Shown here one piece after another: positions 33,280 to 45,332 of a DNA stretch of 64,000 nt. Position numbers and translations under genes: made by a program. The stretch is from assembly GCA_030544235.1 (NCBI GenBank), contig CM060463.1, positions 21,570,190-21,634,189 on the forward strand, written 5' to 3'. The notes below the pieces were generated by a model, which had not been told where the DNA came from, did no database searches, and was given only the letters and a program-made list of their open reading frames with translations. This DNA is from Lepturacanthus savala (taxonomy: Eukaryota > Chordata > Actinopteri > Scombriformes > Trichiuridae). Positions within the stretch are counted from its first letter, which is position 1. The number at the start of each line of letters is the position of its first letter.

Positions 33280-34285
33280 GCTTTTATTGCTTCGCTGATG
33301 TTCAGATTTACCTGCCCCTCAAAGCTCAGAGTATAGATTCATTGCAGCCACTGCTGGACCGCTAGAGTGACCTCAAGTCCTGGTTGAGCTCAAATTTTCT
33401 TAACCTCAATGAGAGGAAGACTGAGATTATCTTTTTTTCATGTTCCTCCACCTTTTCCAATATGTATCCTGGGTTCTCCAAGCTCTGAAATCTGTTCTTG
33501 ACCTTCAATACTGCCCTTAAACTTGATAAACAGGTGAGCTCAGTGGTCAGGGCTAGCTTCTTCTAACTACAAATTTCAGCCAAGACAAAGACCTGACTTT
33601 CCCCTAAAGGTAATTCATGCATTCATCACCTCAAATCTCAATAATTGTAACTCTTATATGGGCATTCATCAGTCTTCCCTAGACGCCTGCATCTTGTACA
33701 AAATGCAGCTGCCCCTCACTGACAAAAAAAAGTGACCATATTATTGTGGCTCCCTGTCTGCTTCCATGGTAAATGTAAGCTTTTTCAGACTTTTCAAAGC
33801 CTTAAACAGGCTGGTTCCTTTGTACTTAGGTGAACTCCTTCATTGCCACACCCCAGCTAGAGCCTTATAGTCAGTTGAGCAGTTGCTGCTGGATGTACCT
33901 AACACCCAACCTAAGGTGAACCAGCTTCTCTGGCGGCCACCCTGAGGCTCTGGCAAAGCGTGCTGCCTCTCCACATCAGACCTGCCCTGACCCTTGAGAT
34001 CTTTAAATCTGCCCTGAAGACTTAACGTTTCCTCCCTGGCCTTCAACTCATGTTGAGCTTGACACCCTGGCATTTTTTTGTGTGATGATTTGTATTGCTG
34101 TAAAATCAGTATTTTTTGTATCAGTATTTGTATTTTATGTGTGTGTTGTGTGGTGTAAATCCTGTCCTTGTTTGTTTTCATGCTTGTATTTTTAGTCTGT
34201 TTTTCAACTCACATGATATTTTTCCTGATTGATTGATACAATCACTTTTAAATGTGCACTATAAATAAAGTTCAACTTACTAGAA
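33280..34285 (+). mobile_element. L2/Maui-type LINE remnant, 3' part (RT end and 3' tail)
   Basis: It resumes with YCFADVQIYLPLKAQS, the catalytic YADD region in degraded form, one Asp being lost. LKSWLSSNFLNLNERKTEI, then LHLVQNAAA (about 33695) and RLVPLYLGELLHCHTPARA (about 33810) follow, the usual order in L2 elements. It ends with 'gattgattgatacaatcac' and 'gtgcactataaataaagttc', a typical L2 3' end. The reading frame is broken several times. Confidence 0.8.
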
Positions 34286-37200
34286 ACAGAGACTGTTAAA
34301 TCAATTTTAATGCAATTTCTCCTGCTGCGCTTTACAGTGCTGGTGACTACTGGTCACAGTGCAGGCAGGCCTCGCTTCTCACGGACCTGAGACTTCTCAC
34401 AAAGTCCTTTTCTTAGTGTCGGCAGTGTGAGGCACACCGATGCTCAAATTAAGGATTCACTGATTGAATTGACACCAATCATAATCAGCTGTGTGAACTT
34501 CAAATTGTTTGATTGGCCGATCAAAGGGGCCGGTCGTAGAATTTCAGGCTTAAATTCCTAATAAACAGTACACTAAAAACACTGCAGAAAAGTGATAATG
34601 GGAGCGATGGGACTTTAAGGAAACACAGGTAGAGAAGAAGGGGACAGGGTTAATTTAGAGAAATAACAATAAAAGTTTAGTTGGCAACTCAAGCCTGCAG
34701 GAAGATCCAGTGAGACAAGGCAGCCTCAGTACAACTGAGCCTTTACACACACAACTCTTAACTAAATAGCTGTTATCACTTCTCCATCTGCCCCACGGAC
34801 TCACTAGCTTCATTCCCTAATCTAATTGATTAAGATTTTCATCATTTTTCAAACTGTTCCTCCCACTGTCCTTGACCGCCTACACACCAACCGCAAGAGG
34901 CCCGTCGCCGCCTGTTCTCTCGTCTACATGTTGCGAAATGTGCCAATCCAGACTTGAGACCAGAGGCCCTCTCTCAGAGACACATGTGGCACTTCCTATT
35001 CTCAGATCCAATCAAGGAGGGAAATGGAAGCAGCTTGCATGAACACATGCACACTTGTGAGCACATAAATATGCACGCACGCGCACACACAAGCGGACAT
35101 ATTTGGCGGTTTGAAAGACGGGGACGGAGAGATTCAGTCTCCTCCAACAGATGGCTACCATGCCTCGGGCAAAGAGCAAGTCTGGACAGCAAACTGACAA
35201 CTGCTGCCAAAGCAGAGAGGGATGAGAGGAGGGAAGACCTAATCTACTTCATCTATGGATTGTGAGTGAATGTGAATAAGGACTGTTAAATGTCACATGA
35301 GCCATTTGACGACAATTCTCTGCTCGGGTGCACAGTTCCTAACCAATTGCTGGCCACAGTTTCAATAAATAAGCCATGAATCATTAAAGAGCTACTGCAA
35401 AATTAAATGTGTTTTCATGGTTTGAAATGCAAGGCCAACGCGAACAGAGTCAGGGGACTTGAAATTTATACATAAAAAATGAATGTTAACGCCCTCTAAC
35501 CAGAATGGGCGTCCCACCTCCTCCCAGCCTTTGCCCTTGTTTGATACACAGCTGCGCTATGGGGACAAACGGACGGGCGGGCGCACACGCACACACCTTT
35601 ACAAAGAAACCGTGAATGTGCTTCTAGTGATGGATGAAGCCAGAGTGGACTCCGTTTCCAGTGGGAGAGTATGACAGCAGCTGCTCACAGCTGGTTAGCT
35701 CTACACTACTTTTAATACTAATTATTACTAATTAATAATACTCTGAGCACTGTGCACTGACCCTTGTGTCACACATTAAACAAGGCCACGCCCCTTACAG
35801 TCACTATTGCTGCATTTAAAAAAAAAATGCTGGGAGGGAAAAAGCTAGCAGATTTGGGGTCTGTAGTTACTCTTAAAAAAAACTCTTAAAAAACATAAGA
35901 ATGTATGTTTTTTTCCCCACAATGGAAAAGCAGCCATAATTAAGCGGTTAGATGGAATAGCTCATGGACTGGTTTAGGAGAACTGAGAGCTCCAACTTGT
36001 TAAGTTGCAACATGTTTGAATGTTGCTGTGATATGGAAAACCCCCTCTCACAGTGCCTACAGCGAGGCTCTGATTACAGTGATAATCAATTAATCATTAA
36101 CATCGCCAGTTCTGGATCCATGAAAACAAGAGGAAAACGAATGCATTTGATTATAGGACCATGAACATGCAGGAAATTAATCAATGGAACTCGAAGCACT
36201 ATTTGATAGTTGTGAGTTCTGCAGAGGTTGGTAGGCACAAGAGAGACAGGTGACTAATTTTTGGGTGAGTTTAATTCTGTTTGCATGCTACTGTATCACC
36301 AGAAATTCAATCTCAGCTGAATCACAGTGTACATGTGTACTGTTTTTGTATTATGAACATAATGAACAGTCACAGGGTTTGAAACAAAGGCCTAGCAACA
36401 ACAAAGTCCATCTTCATTAAAGGCACGTATCCTGCAGACATATTTACATCAATAGAAGATGGAGACGTAAAGGGCTGCTGAGGGAGGAAATATAAATAAA
36501 AGCGAGTGCAATAACTTCGAGGTACAGTGCAGATAATAATGCTCACAGGAATTCTGTGAGCCCTGAAAGGGTACGAGTCACAATGTTCTAACGTCTGATG
36601 TCTGGAAATGTCTCCATAGCTGTCTGTATGATAGACTGACAGCTACCTGTGAGGTAGACCTCTATCCCTCCAAGGAGCCGTCTCATTTTCTTCAGAATTT
36701 GACAGCCATCTTACTTTGCTTTAAAAGTCAAAGTAAAATCCAGTTTTCTCATTATAGTTGCTGAGGTCTAATACTGAAAATCCTACACTACACAATCCTA
36801 CTTAGCAAGATAAGATCGTGGTGAGAGAATGAAGCCTGAAGTGTCAGCAGTTTCAATGGGACTTGGATGAAAATAACAGTCTTAGGAATGTGACATTTCC
36901 CCATTATTTCATAAACATCCAGGGTTACATTTTGACCTCTGTGTCTTGCCCTATTGACAAATCTCTCCATCTAAAATAAACTTTATACACTTGCCTGGCA
37001 ACGGTTTCTCCCTAAAAGGCCTCTTCTACAGGCCAGCTGGATAGATGGAAAAGAAGGGATGCAGAGCAGGTAATTCCTCTAAACTGCCTAGTTTCTGGTC
37101 TACAGGGAGAGGAAGGTGAGACAGTGGCAGATGTCAGAAGTGCAGCGTGATGGTGATGTGCTCTTTAGAGGTGGGAAAACAGGTAGCAACAGGAGGGTTT

Positions 37201-37440
37201 GAGCACAGGGAGAACATGCCGATAAGAGACAGAGATGATTAATGACACGAGACAGCAGAGAGGATTATCTGAGCAGAGTTCGAGGTGGAGGCAGAAGGGG
37301 AAAGGGAGAGAGACGGTCTTTAGAGACCCTGATGGTCACTTAAGTGTGGTTCCACAGTGAAGGTGTGAAATGAACTGCCTAGATGCTGGCCTTAACACTC
37401 AGTGAATTCTCCCATTGATTCAGGACGATCGGGGAGTCAG
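34286..37440. other. gnai2 intron 1, repeat-poor stretch
   Basis: No supported exon or repeat family. Short CA/GC-rich dinucleotide stretches occur at 35065-35092 and 35577-35596. Overlapping frames of 60-100 codons near 34954-35265 on both strands show no family features. Confidence 0.5.
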
Positions 37441-37444
37441 CCGA

Positions 37445-37479
<35 letters not shown>

Positions 37480-37505
37480 ATATATATATATATATATATA
37501 TATAG
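37445..37505 (+). repeat. (TATC)n followed by (TA)n microsatellite
   Basis: About eight TATC tetramers running into about 13 TA dinucleotides. Confidence 0.95.
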
Positions 37506-40500
37506 GTGAGGTCTCTCCCACACTCATTTCTTTCCCCCTGGCTTTAGTCCAAGTGTTTCTCCTGCCTCATTTCATCGGCTCTGAATTCCGACGGTGAAAC
37601 CATTCGACGGAGCAGTGAGCAGGAGTGGCTATCAGGCCCACCAGATGGAATGAATTCATAATTGATGTTCATTTTCAAACTGTTTGCTGGAGTGAAGGAG
37701 AGCCAAGCATGAGGGTGTTGAAAGTCCGCAGCCCTCCGAGCTTTTTTGTAATATGCTGCAACATCTGGATCAGGCTTCCTTGGCCATGGCACTGCTGCTA
37801 CTAAGCAAATAAAAGAGCCAATCTATTTCCCAATAAAGGCATCACTTATTTGGCTTGGAATTGTTTGATAACAGCGAGGTGTCCTTTGATTTAATAAAGA
37901 CGTTTTTAATTTTTTTAAAAAAAGGACCAACAGTACGTCATTATGGCAGCAAGAGGTGAAACAGCATTTTTTTTTTTAATTAAGTTGCTCCTTGTCTACC
38001 ACAGAGATGACTGTGGATAGTTTTCACTTGTCAGTAAATGGATCGCCAAACCAAGCAATAAAATGAGTCAGTAAATACAGGTCTGTGCAAAGACATGTCT
38101 GTTTAAAAATCAAGAAATACTGGATCTACTTATCTTTTGGAAACCAGGATGAATATGTCTCTTTGACACAGTTATTCTTGTTTCACTTTGACGCCTGCAC
38201 ACACACATGCACGCACGCACGCACACACGCACGGTGAGGTTATGGTCAGGGTTGTGTTACGTGACCTCTGACACCGTACTGCAGCGCAAGGTAGAGACTT
38301 TAGCCAGCATGAAGGGTACTGAAAGACAATACTTCTACATATACACACACACGCGCACAATCGTATACAATAATACACACACTACAGGCTTATTATTCTA
38401 TTGTAGGACTGGGGGGGTCACACAGACCCACACAGGTTCACACACCAACTTTACAGATGTTGAAAATTCAAACACTTCCTCAGCTCATGTAGCTTTGTTC
38501 ACAGCACACACATCTTTTCCTGCAATCGAACAATGCGACATGATTTCCTGTGGTTTTCACGTCATGGGTTCTGGTCTATTTTTCTTATTTAACTTCATCT
38601 GCTCCGTCCCTTTTTGTTTCTCTCTGTTGAGTTGTTATACATATAAATACTTCACATTTCTATTTAACACAATTTGGTATTGATATACATTTAAATGTGA
38701 ATTTGATTGCACAAAAAGCTATGAATGCAACACTAAAGCTAGATGCTTCCACAGCTTTTTAGGGAATCAGGTTTACATGAGGTCATCGTTTGTGACACAG
38801 GTTTTATCTCTGTAGTCATTCCTCCTGTTCAGACCCATCCTAAAGCAATTTCAATGGAAGTCATGTGGGAGAAAATCCAGTCCTTATTCTGTGTAAAAAA
38901 AACTTATCTGAAGTTTCTCACCTCAGCTGAACTCATCGAGACAAATGTATCTTCCGAAAAGATCACATTTAAATTGAAATTCCCTGTTATCATTTCCCCA
39001 AACAGTGTTTTCCTTTCCAAGTTAAGGTGAAAGGACAGTAACTGAAAGAAGTTATTGTGTACAAAATTTGCTGCACTTTGGAAGATCCCCACTTCCATTT
39101 GTCTCAATCAAGACTTCTGAAGTTGCATCTAAACTTCAGATGAACTTAGAAATGGATTTCTGCACAGAATGAGAACTGAATGGTGCACAGTTGAGCACAT
39201 TGCCACGGCTGTAGTGAACAGCAACTGGTAGATTTCAATTTGCCATACGTTAGATACTTTTTCCCCCCATTCCTGTCAAATCACAACTCACACTCACATT
39301 AATAGAGTTTTTCCCTTACATATGCTCTACCTATATTTGTGCTTTTAGAGACAGAATTTCTCTGCAAGGGCACAAATCTGGACACCCTACTATATATCAT
39401 TGTGAAAAGCCTTGCACGACATCTCTAAGGAAACACTACTCTGCACAGTCATTACTCGAGCGTCAGCTTCATTCCAAGCAGCAACACAAAGCTGGCCAAG
39501 CTTAGCGTATCTGACTGGCATTATAACAGTCCACAGTCACAACAGCTGAACCCTGGAAAGGAATTTTAGTCTGTAACAGAGCGGATACAAAAAAAAAAAA
39601 AAAAATCACCACCAGCTGGCAAAGAGTAAGGTGAACTGAGACCCAGAGAGTTGTGGGCCTGAGCTCACTTGGGGGGGGATCTGCAGGATTATGGGCCATG
39701 GATGGAGAACTGAAACGTACTGCTGATGCATTATAGATGCATCCATTACCAGTCCACCCCTTTGTACTCAAGATATACACATTCACATGTACAGGCACAC
39801 AGTTGGAAGGATGGAGGAAAAAGGGTTCCATGAATTATGGATTGCTGCATCAAAATATCAGCAGTGGAAGGCGCATGATAAATACACGGGATAAAAACAA
39901 TGCTCAGTGACAAAAGCCAACAAGGCAACAGTAAAAACAGAAGTTTCCTTGATATTGTTCTAATTACCGACGTCCAGTTTTTTGGGCGCTGATCCAAGTA
40001 ATTAAATATTGGATGTTCGCCGATATGGAGTCTCATTTAAGACCTCTGTTTACCCAATATTGATTCAACACATATCTGAGTTATTGCAGTAACAGATGTA
40101 GCCTACTAAATTTGGAACAGTGTATTATTCACAAGCTTCTTGAGATGAACTGAGTTTAGTTTATGAGAATGATCATAGCTATGCCATACTGCAGATATAA
40201 GACTATAATTCTGTTGGAGCTGTCAGGACTGCAAAACCACTCAATTGTATAGCAGTATTGGAGAGTGAAGTTTCTGCTTTCGTAAGCAATATTTGAGCTA
40301 GTACAGAAAAAGGCTTGCAGAAAGTGAAAGTTTAAGTGGCGATTTTTTTTTCATTATTTTAACTGAGATGGTCAGTACCGGGTAAAAATTTGGATGTGCT
40401 AATTGAATGTTTTGCTCGCTGCTCTTTGCTAATGAGCTTTTTTTTTTAATACTAAGTCTTAGAGCCATTCCATTCAAATATGCCCAGATCAGCCACTATA

Positions 40501-40592
40501 CCAATCATTAGGACAAGCTCAGGGTGTTTCTGGTTCTAATATGTATTCAAATGCCAGGTACAGCAATTCAGAAGTATAGTTGTGGTGAAAAT
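37506..40592. other. gnai2 intron 1, no gene seen
   Basis: AT-rich sequence with short CA tracts (38198-38232 and 38341-38360), an A-run at 39589-39605 and a G-run at 39671-39678. The 158-codon frame at 38207-38683 begins in the CA/CG-repeat and has no recognisable features. Confidence 0.5.
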
Positions 40593-40929
40593 TAGGGCTG
40601 AACGATTATGAAAATGATCTAATTATGTAGACTGATATTGCAACAGCAGTATGATTTTGATATTAGAAGGAATTATCATTTTTACATTATCATATCATTG
40701 ACAAACGATTATGGCCCGAGTTTTTTTGAGAATATGGACTAAACAAAGATGATTTAATAAGTCTGTAGAATATGATATACAGACCAGGACATTGCTGCTA
40801 CAATATTTTAAATAAAATGGTATTTTAATACATTTCACCTTTTAACAAATACTCCATCTCCTTCAATTTGAAAACTGCATTAGGCCATATTGCAATTTCC
40901 ATTACTTTTAATTTAATTGTTCAGCCATA
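40593..40929. mobile_element. TAGGGCTGAACGATT-type MITE (hAT-like)
   Basis: A 337-bp AT-rich element. The left end TAGGGCTGAACGATT pairs with the right end, which on the other strand reads TATGGCTGAACAATT (13 of 15 identical). It is flanked by gtgaaaat (40585-40592) and gtggaaaat (40930-40938), a slightly decayed 8-bp target duplication that suggests a hAT origin. No coding capacity. Confidence 0.75.
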
Positions 40930-41703
40930 GTGGAAAATCTAATTGTATTTGTGCAATTATAAAAACTCTTTTTATCCTGAAAGTAAAAGCAAGTACTAAA
41001 TTTCAATGTGACTGCATGTGCTTATTGGAGCATACTGACCAACAAAGAATACCAAACAGGTCACATATATTCTTAACAAAACCAAATTCACCAAAAATGA
41101 CCCTTATTGATATATGTTGTCTTATAAAGGCAAAAACAGAATATTGTTATGTCAGGATGTGGCACACATGTGATCTTCAGATTGCCTTCTTGGCTGTGTG
41201 TGCTAAGCTTCATACATCAGCATTCAGTGTAAAAAAACACGACAAAAGAAAGCGAGAATAACAATGCTCTAAAAATTAAAGTTCAGAGACTTTGGCTCAG
41301 ATCCACAATTTTTGCTCCACTGAAGGCTCCTGTGTGATATAAATAAAAAAAATGTGCATCCGAGTGCATCTTGCAACATTTGTCTTGTTGAGTGCTGCTA
41401 TTCCCACGTTTCCTTGAGATGTTTTATAAAATATTGTTACTATAGGTTTGCTTCAGCTGGAATTCAAGAGACTGTGTCAGTGCACATCCAATAACAATGG
41501 AAACTGACAACAGAAGTAAAACATTTTGGCAGATTAACCATCTGTCCTTCTTGTTACTGGATGACAGCTATAATCATGTGCCATTTTGTTAACCGGTATA
41601 AGGGAAACATTCATTAAGCAGTTCAGTGAAGATTGAACATTTTGAAATGTGTCTAAAGTCATTTGCACATGTAAACAGCATTTATTAGGTTTATGCACCT
41701 TAC
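40930..41703. other. gnai2 intron 1, no gene seen
   Basis: AT-rich DNA with a 114-codon plus-strand frame (40917-41261) that starts inside the MITE and shows no family features. Confidence 0.5.
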
Positions 41704-41883
41704 TTTGAAAACCTCTGTGTGGACCTGGCGGTCCACAAAGTCACCAGCCTCCCCTGTCCTGCCAGCATAATTACTCCAAACTGAAAGGCCATCGATCAAA
41801 GAGCAGACGAGGTGACCAAGGCTGCCTGTGACGACTGGCCTTCTCACAGTTCTAGAAATCAGAGGCTTTCCTGGCCTTGAAGC
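41704..41883 (-). other. Unidentified exon-like open segment (180 nt)
   Basis: On the minus strand a pyrimidine-rich acceptor (CTCTTTCATGTCTGCAG, ending 41884) and a donor (AAA|GTAAGG, GT at 41703-41702) bracket exactly 60 open codons in phase 0, beginning ASRPGKPLISRTVRRPVVTG and ending RQVHTEVFK. A predicted hydrophobic stretch, GSLGHLVCSLIDGLSVW, lies in the middle. GC content is visibly higher than the flanks. I do not recognise the protein. It could be an exon of a nested gene, an exonised repeat, or chance. Confidence 0.3.
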
Positions 41884-44800
41884 CTGCAGACATGAAAGAG
41901 TCGACCAGACCAATGCACCTGACACAGTGAGAGTAAACCTCATCACTCAGCATTTCAACTCAAGTTTAAATGCAACAATGCGACTTGGAATCCAAATGAA
42001 ACTTTAAAGGTAAAACCTGTTCTCTTTTAAGATAAAATTATATATTTGTTTTCACCTGCACTGGCCACACATTAAAAAAACAGGCTGACATTTGCTTTAG
42101 TGTCAAAGTAGCAGAAATGGGGCAAGTCAGTCCCCATTAAGTCACCTGTTATGGATGAGGAAGGACAGGTTGTTAGGATTTGACTCATGAATATTGTTAG
42201 AACTCAAATTTTCTATTTTAATATTAGACACACTAGGACCACCTTTAGGTAAAGATTATTCATTTTAACAGCTTAAAGATTAACAGTGCCAATTATTATC
42301 AATTATAAAAATTGACTAAGTCCTGAAAGGTTAATTTATCGAAATAGTAATGCAGAACAAAATATTCTTGAAAGATCCTCACTTAGAACAAGAATCTGAA
42401 AATTAAAAGGAAACTGATGATATATGCATGTTATAATTCTCTACACGACATGATGAATGGAGTTTAAAATCAAAAACTCTGAAGTGTGCAAGAGATTGTA
42501 GAGGAAGAAAAAAAAGAGGCCGTAATTAACCCAAGCTTCTTCTGTGTCACTACAGCAAACTCTACTTGCGAGTTGAAAAAAGGCACAGGAAATGAAAAGA
42601 GGAGGGGTGAAATGGGAGGTTTCTCAACAGTTCACGCATTTTCCTCAGAACGCACAAGCTGAAGCCTGCCTTTCACTGAATGAAAGAGTTCAAGTTGACT
42701 TCTCACATCATGACGGCAAACGTTATTGCAGAGATACTGGTTCTAACCTTCAGACGAATCTGATTTTGAATATGCTCGACTAAAAATTATGAATAGCCAG
42801 TGATTTAAAACTCTTCAATTCTTGTGCTCATATATAGGGACGAATGATAACCTACCTTGCCACTGTTTTATACAAATATTTTATAGAATACAGTAAAAGA
42901 GGGATTGTTTCTTTATATCTTTTATGGTGTTCTCAAACTAAAATCACCTATTGAAGAACAGCTGCATCCTGTTCCTACCACTGAATGTGGCGAAGCTGCT
43001 GACACCCAAGAACAGTGGAGGCAACATCTGCAAGCACCATGAAATATTCTTAACCTCATCAAATCACAGAAGGATAATCAAATAAAATATAAATTATATC
43101 CTGCACCTGAGTAGCCATGGTTTTGGCTCTACTTGTACAGGTTTCTGCTAGAGATGAGGGTGATTGAGCAGAGAAGAGGTAAACCCTGTAGGCCCAGTAT
43201 GCTAAACAGAAGGCAGAGTGAAACAGAAACAGGATTAGTCTAATGCGATTAGTCTTATTTCACTAGCAAATTTATTGTGGAAAAAAAAAGTCTCCTGGTC
43301 TAAATTAAACATCTATTAATGCATATGTAACAGAGGACTGTGCAGGTTTGCAGATGACACCTTCCTGGTTTGAATCTCTCCAACATCATTGTGTGCTTGC
43401 ACAGTAAAGAAATTTCCTGTTCGTTACACTTAGGCAGTGAACTGAATACAAACATGCAAACACATTAGTTATTGAAGCAGTCGTACCTGCAGCTAATGAC
43501 AATGTATACCCAGAAGACTTAATTTCTCAGACCCATCAGCTGTCTAAGAACAACCTTGAGTTGTCCTCCCCAGTCAGTCGGCCATCAACTGTCAGCTGCC
43601 CACTATCAAAACGCTGCATGACACCATGAAAGACGAGACAAAACAGCAGGGAAGATTGCTTATGACACTGTATATCCAAGCCCGCAGCCAGTTTCACTCC
43701 TCTGCAGGTTCATTAAACGCTGCCTCTCTTTCAATCATTCAAACCTACTAGGTGATAGACAGATCCACTTTTCTTCTGCAAGTTATTTTTGACAAACACG
43801 TTTGTTATTATCTTAGTTTGCAATGTCAAAACACACTCGTTATCCTGTCACGTTTGTTTACGAAACTTTGTTTAGAAATTGAGGTTGCAAAAAATGCATT
43901 GTTTTAATGTCAAATGAATGTGTATCGATTTACATGGCATGGTTTTGAAAGAAAGTGAAGGAAAAAAAAAAAACATACACACACTTAGGCAGACCATCTT
44001 TGATAGATATACTGTAAGCACGGGGAAGAATCAGGTCTGAACATGCCCACCAGCCCCTCCCTAAAATATGACTCACTTTACTCCTTTTTATTAAAAACCA
44101 CAAGCATCTCCAATGATGAAATTAATGATCAAAACACAGACTTTGAATCAGCTCCAGGGATCTTGTCCTACTACTATTATTACTGATCCTGTACTTTGAC
44201 ATTCCATTGAAATATAAAGAGATATTTTGACATTTCTAAATACTGACTTAATAATAATCTGTGCACTCTTCACACTCATTGTCCTGTACCTGTTTACTCA
44301 TATGTATCCACATCTATCATTACTGCTCATATACTATAGATAATGCTTTACAATGTTCACTCACCATTCTGTACATTTTATTACTTTACAGCCTCAAGAA
44401 TCCGGTGCTATCACTGCTCCAAGTGAGCTTTTCCAGCTTTACCTGCCACTCAGCCTTATCATGGTTCACATATGTCATGCGCTACTGTGTCATAATCATA
44501 GGCTGTATAAATAAGGTCATCATAAGGTAAAGAATATGGGTGCGTAACTATTAGTAGTTAGGATATTGTGAGACTCTGGATTTCATACATAGTGTTTGTT
44601 TCAATTCAGAATTATTTGGGATAGGGAGGCAGTTGTATTGGGGTGACAGACATCTCATATTGTGTTTTCTACATAATGATCTCACTGTACAGCGTGCCAT
44701 AAATATTGGGGCCAACAATATCTCTAACTTATTGTAAGTCGGGGAAATATATTCTAAATCAGTGATATCCAAAGTCTGCCATCTTTTATTTGTCTTATGC

Positions 44801-45308
44801 TATTCCTCTCCAGAATGTGCAATAGATATATGGTGTCAGTAATTCAGTACAGAATTGTCCAAAACACAAACATGTACCTTTGGTGAGTTTATAAAATTAA
44901 GGCAAAATTCGCACAGTAAGCAGCCACAGAAAGCAAGTCAACAATGTTATAAGAACAGTAACACAACCGTGTGTGTGTGTGTACATAACATAATAATACA
45001 TAACTTGGTAATAATACAAAGCTCATCTTTGACTGAAGTAACCACTGCTCGCTGGAGTATATTTAAAAAGAGGTTGAATTATTCAGAGGCCCTTGGGAGG
45101 GTGGGGCCCATTTAAATTGAAATGGGCGAAAGAGCTAATGCCGTAAATGATTAATTGGTAGTACAAAAATATGAGGAAAAACTGTTTGCTCCCTCACACA
45201 GTTTGTTTTTGCATTCATACAGGTATATGCGGTTTTCCATTACTTACACAACACATGGTGTGGGCCTGTAGTTTGGACTTCAGGCTTGAACACAATACAT
45301 CAGCAGAG
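41884..45308. other. gnai2 intron 1, no gene seen
   Basis: AT-rich, without a firm repeat family or exon. A sequence near 44260-44395 ('gtttactcatatgtatccac', 'cattctgtacattttattac') resembles LINE 3' ends seen in fish but is too eroded to assign. Confidence 0.45.
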
Positions 45309-45332
45309 AAAAAAAAAAAAAAAAAAAAAAAA
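45309..45332 (+). repeat. Poly(A) run
   Basis: 24 consecutive A. No retroposon body was recognised upstream. Confidence 0.85.

Noticed and set aside
38207..38683. 158-codon plus-strand frame
   Set aside because: It begins in CA/CG-repeat sequence and has biased, low-complexity composition without any recognised motif.
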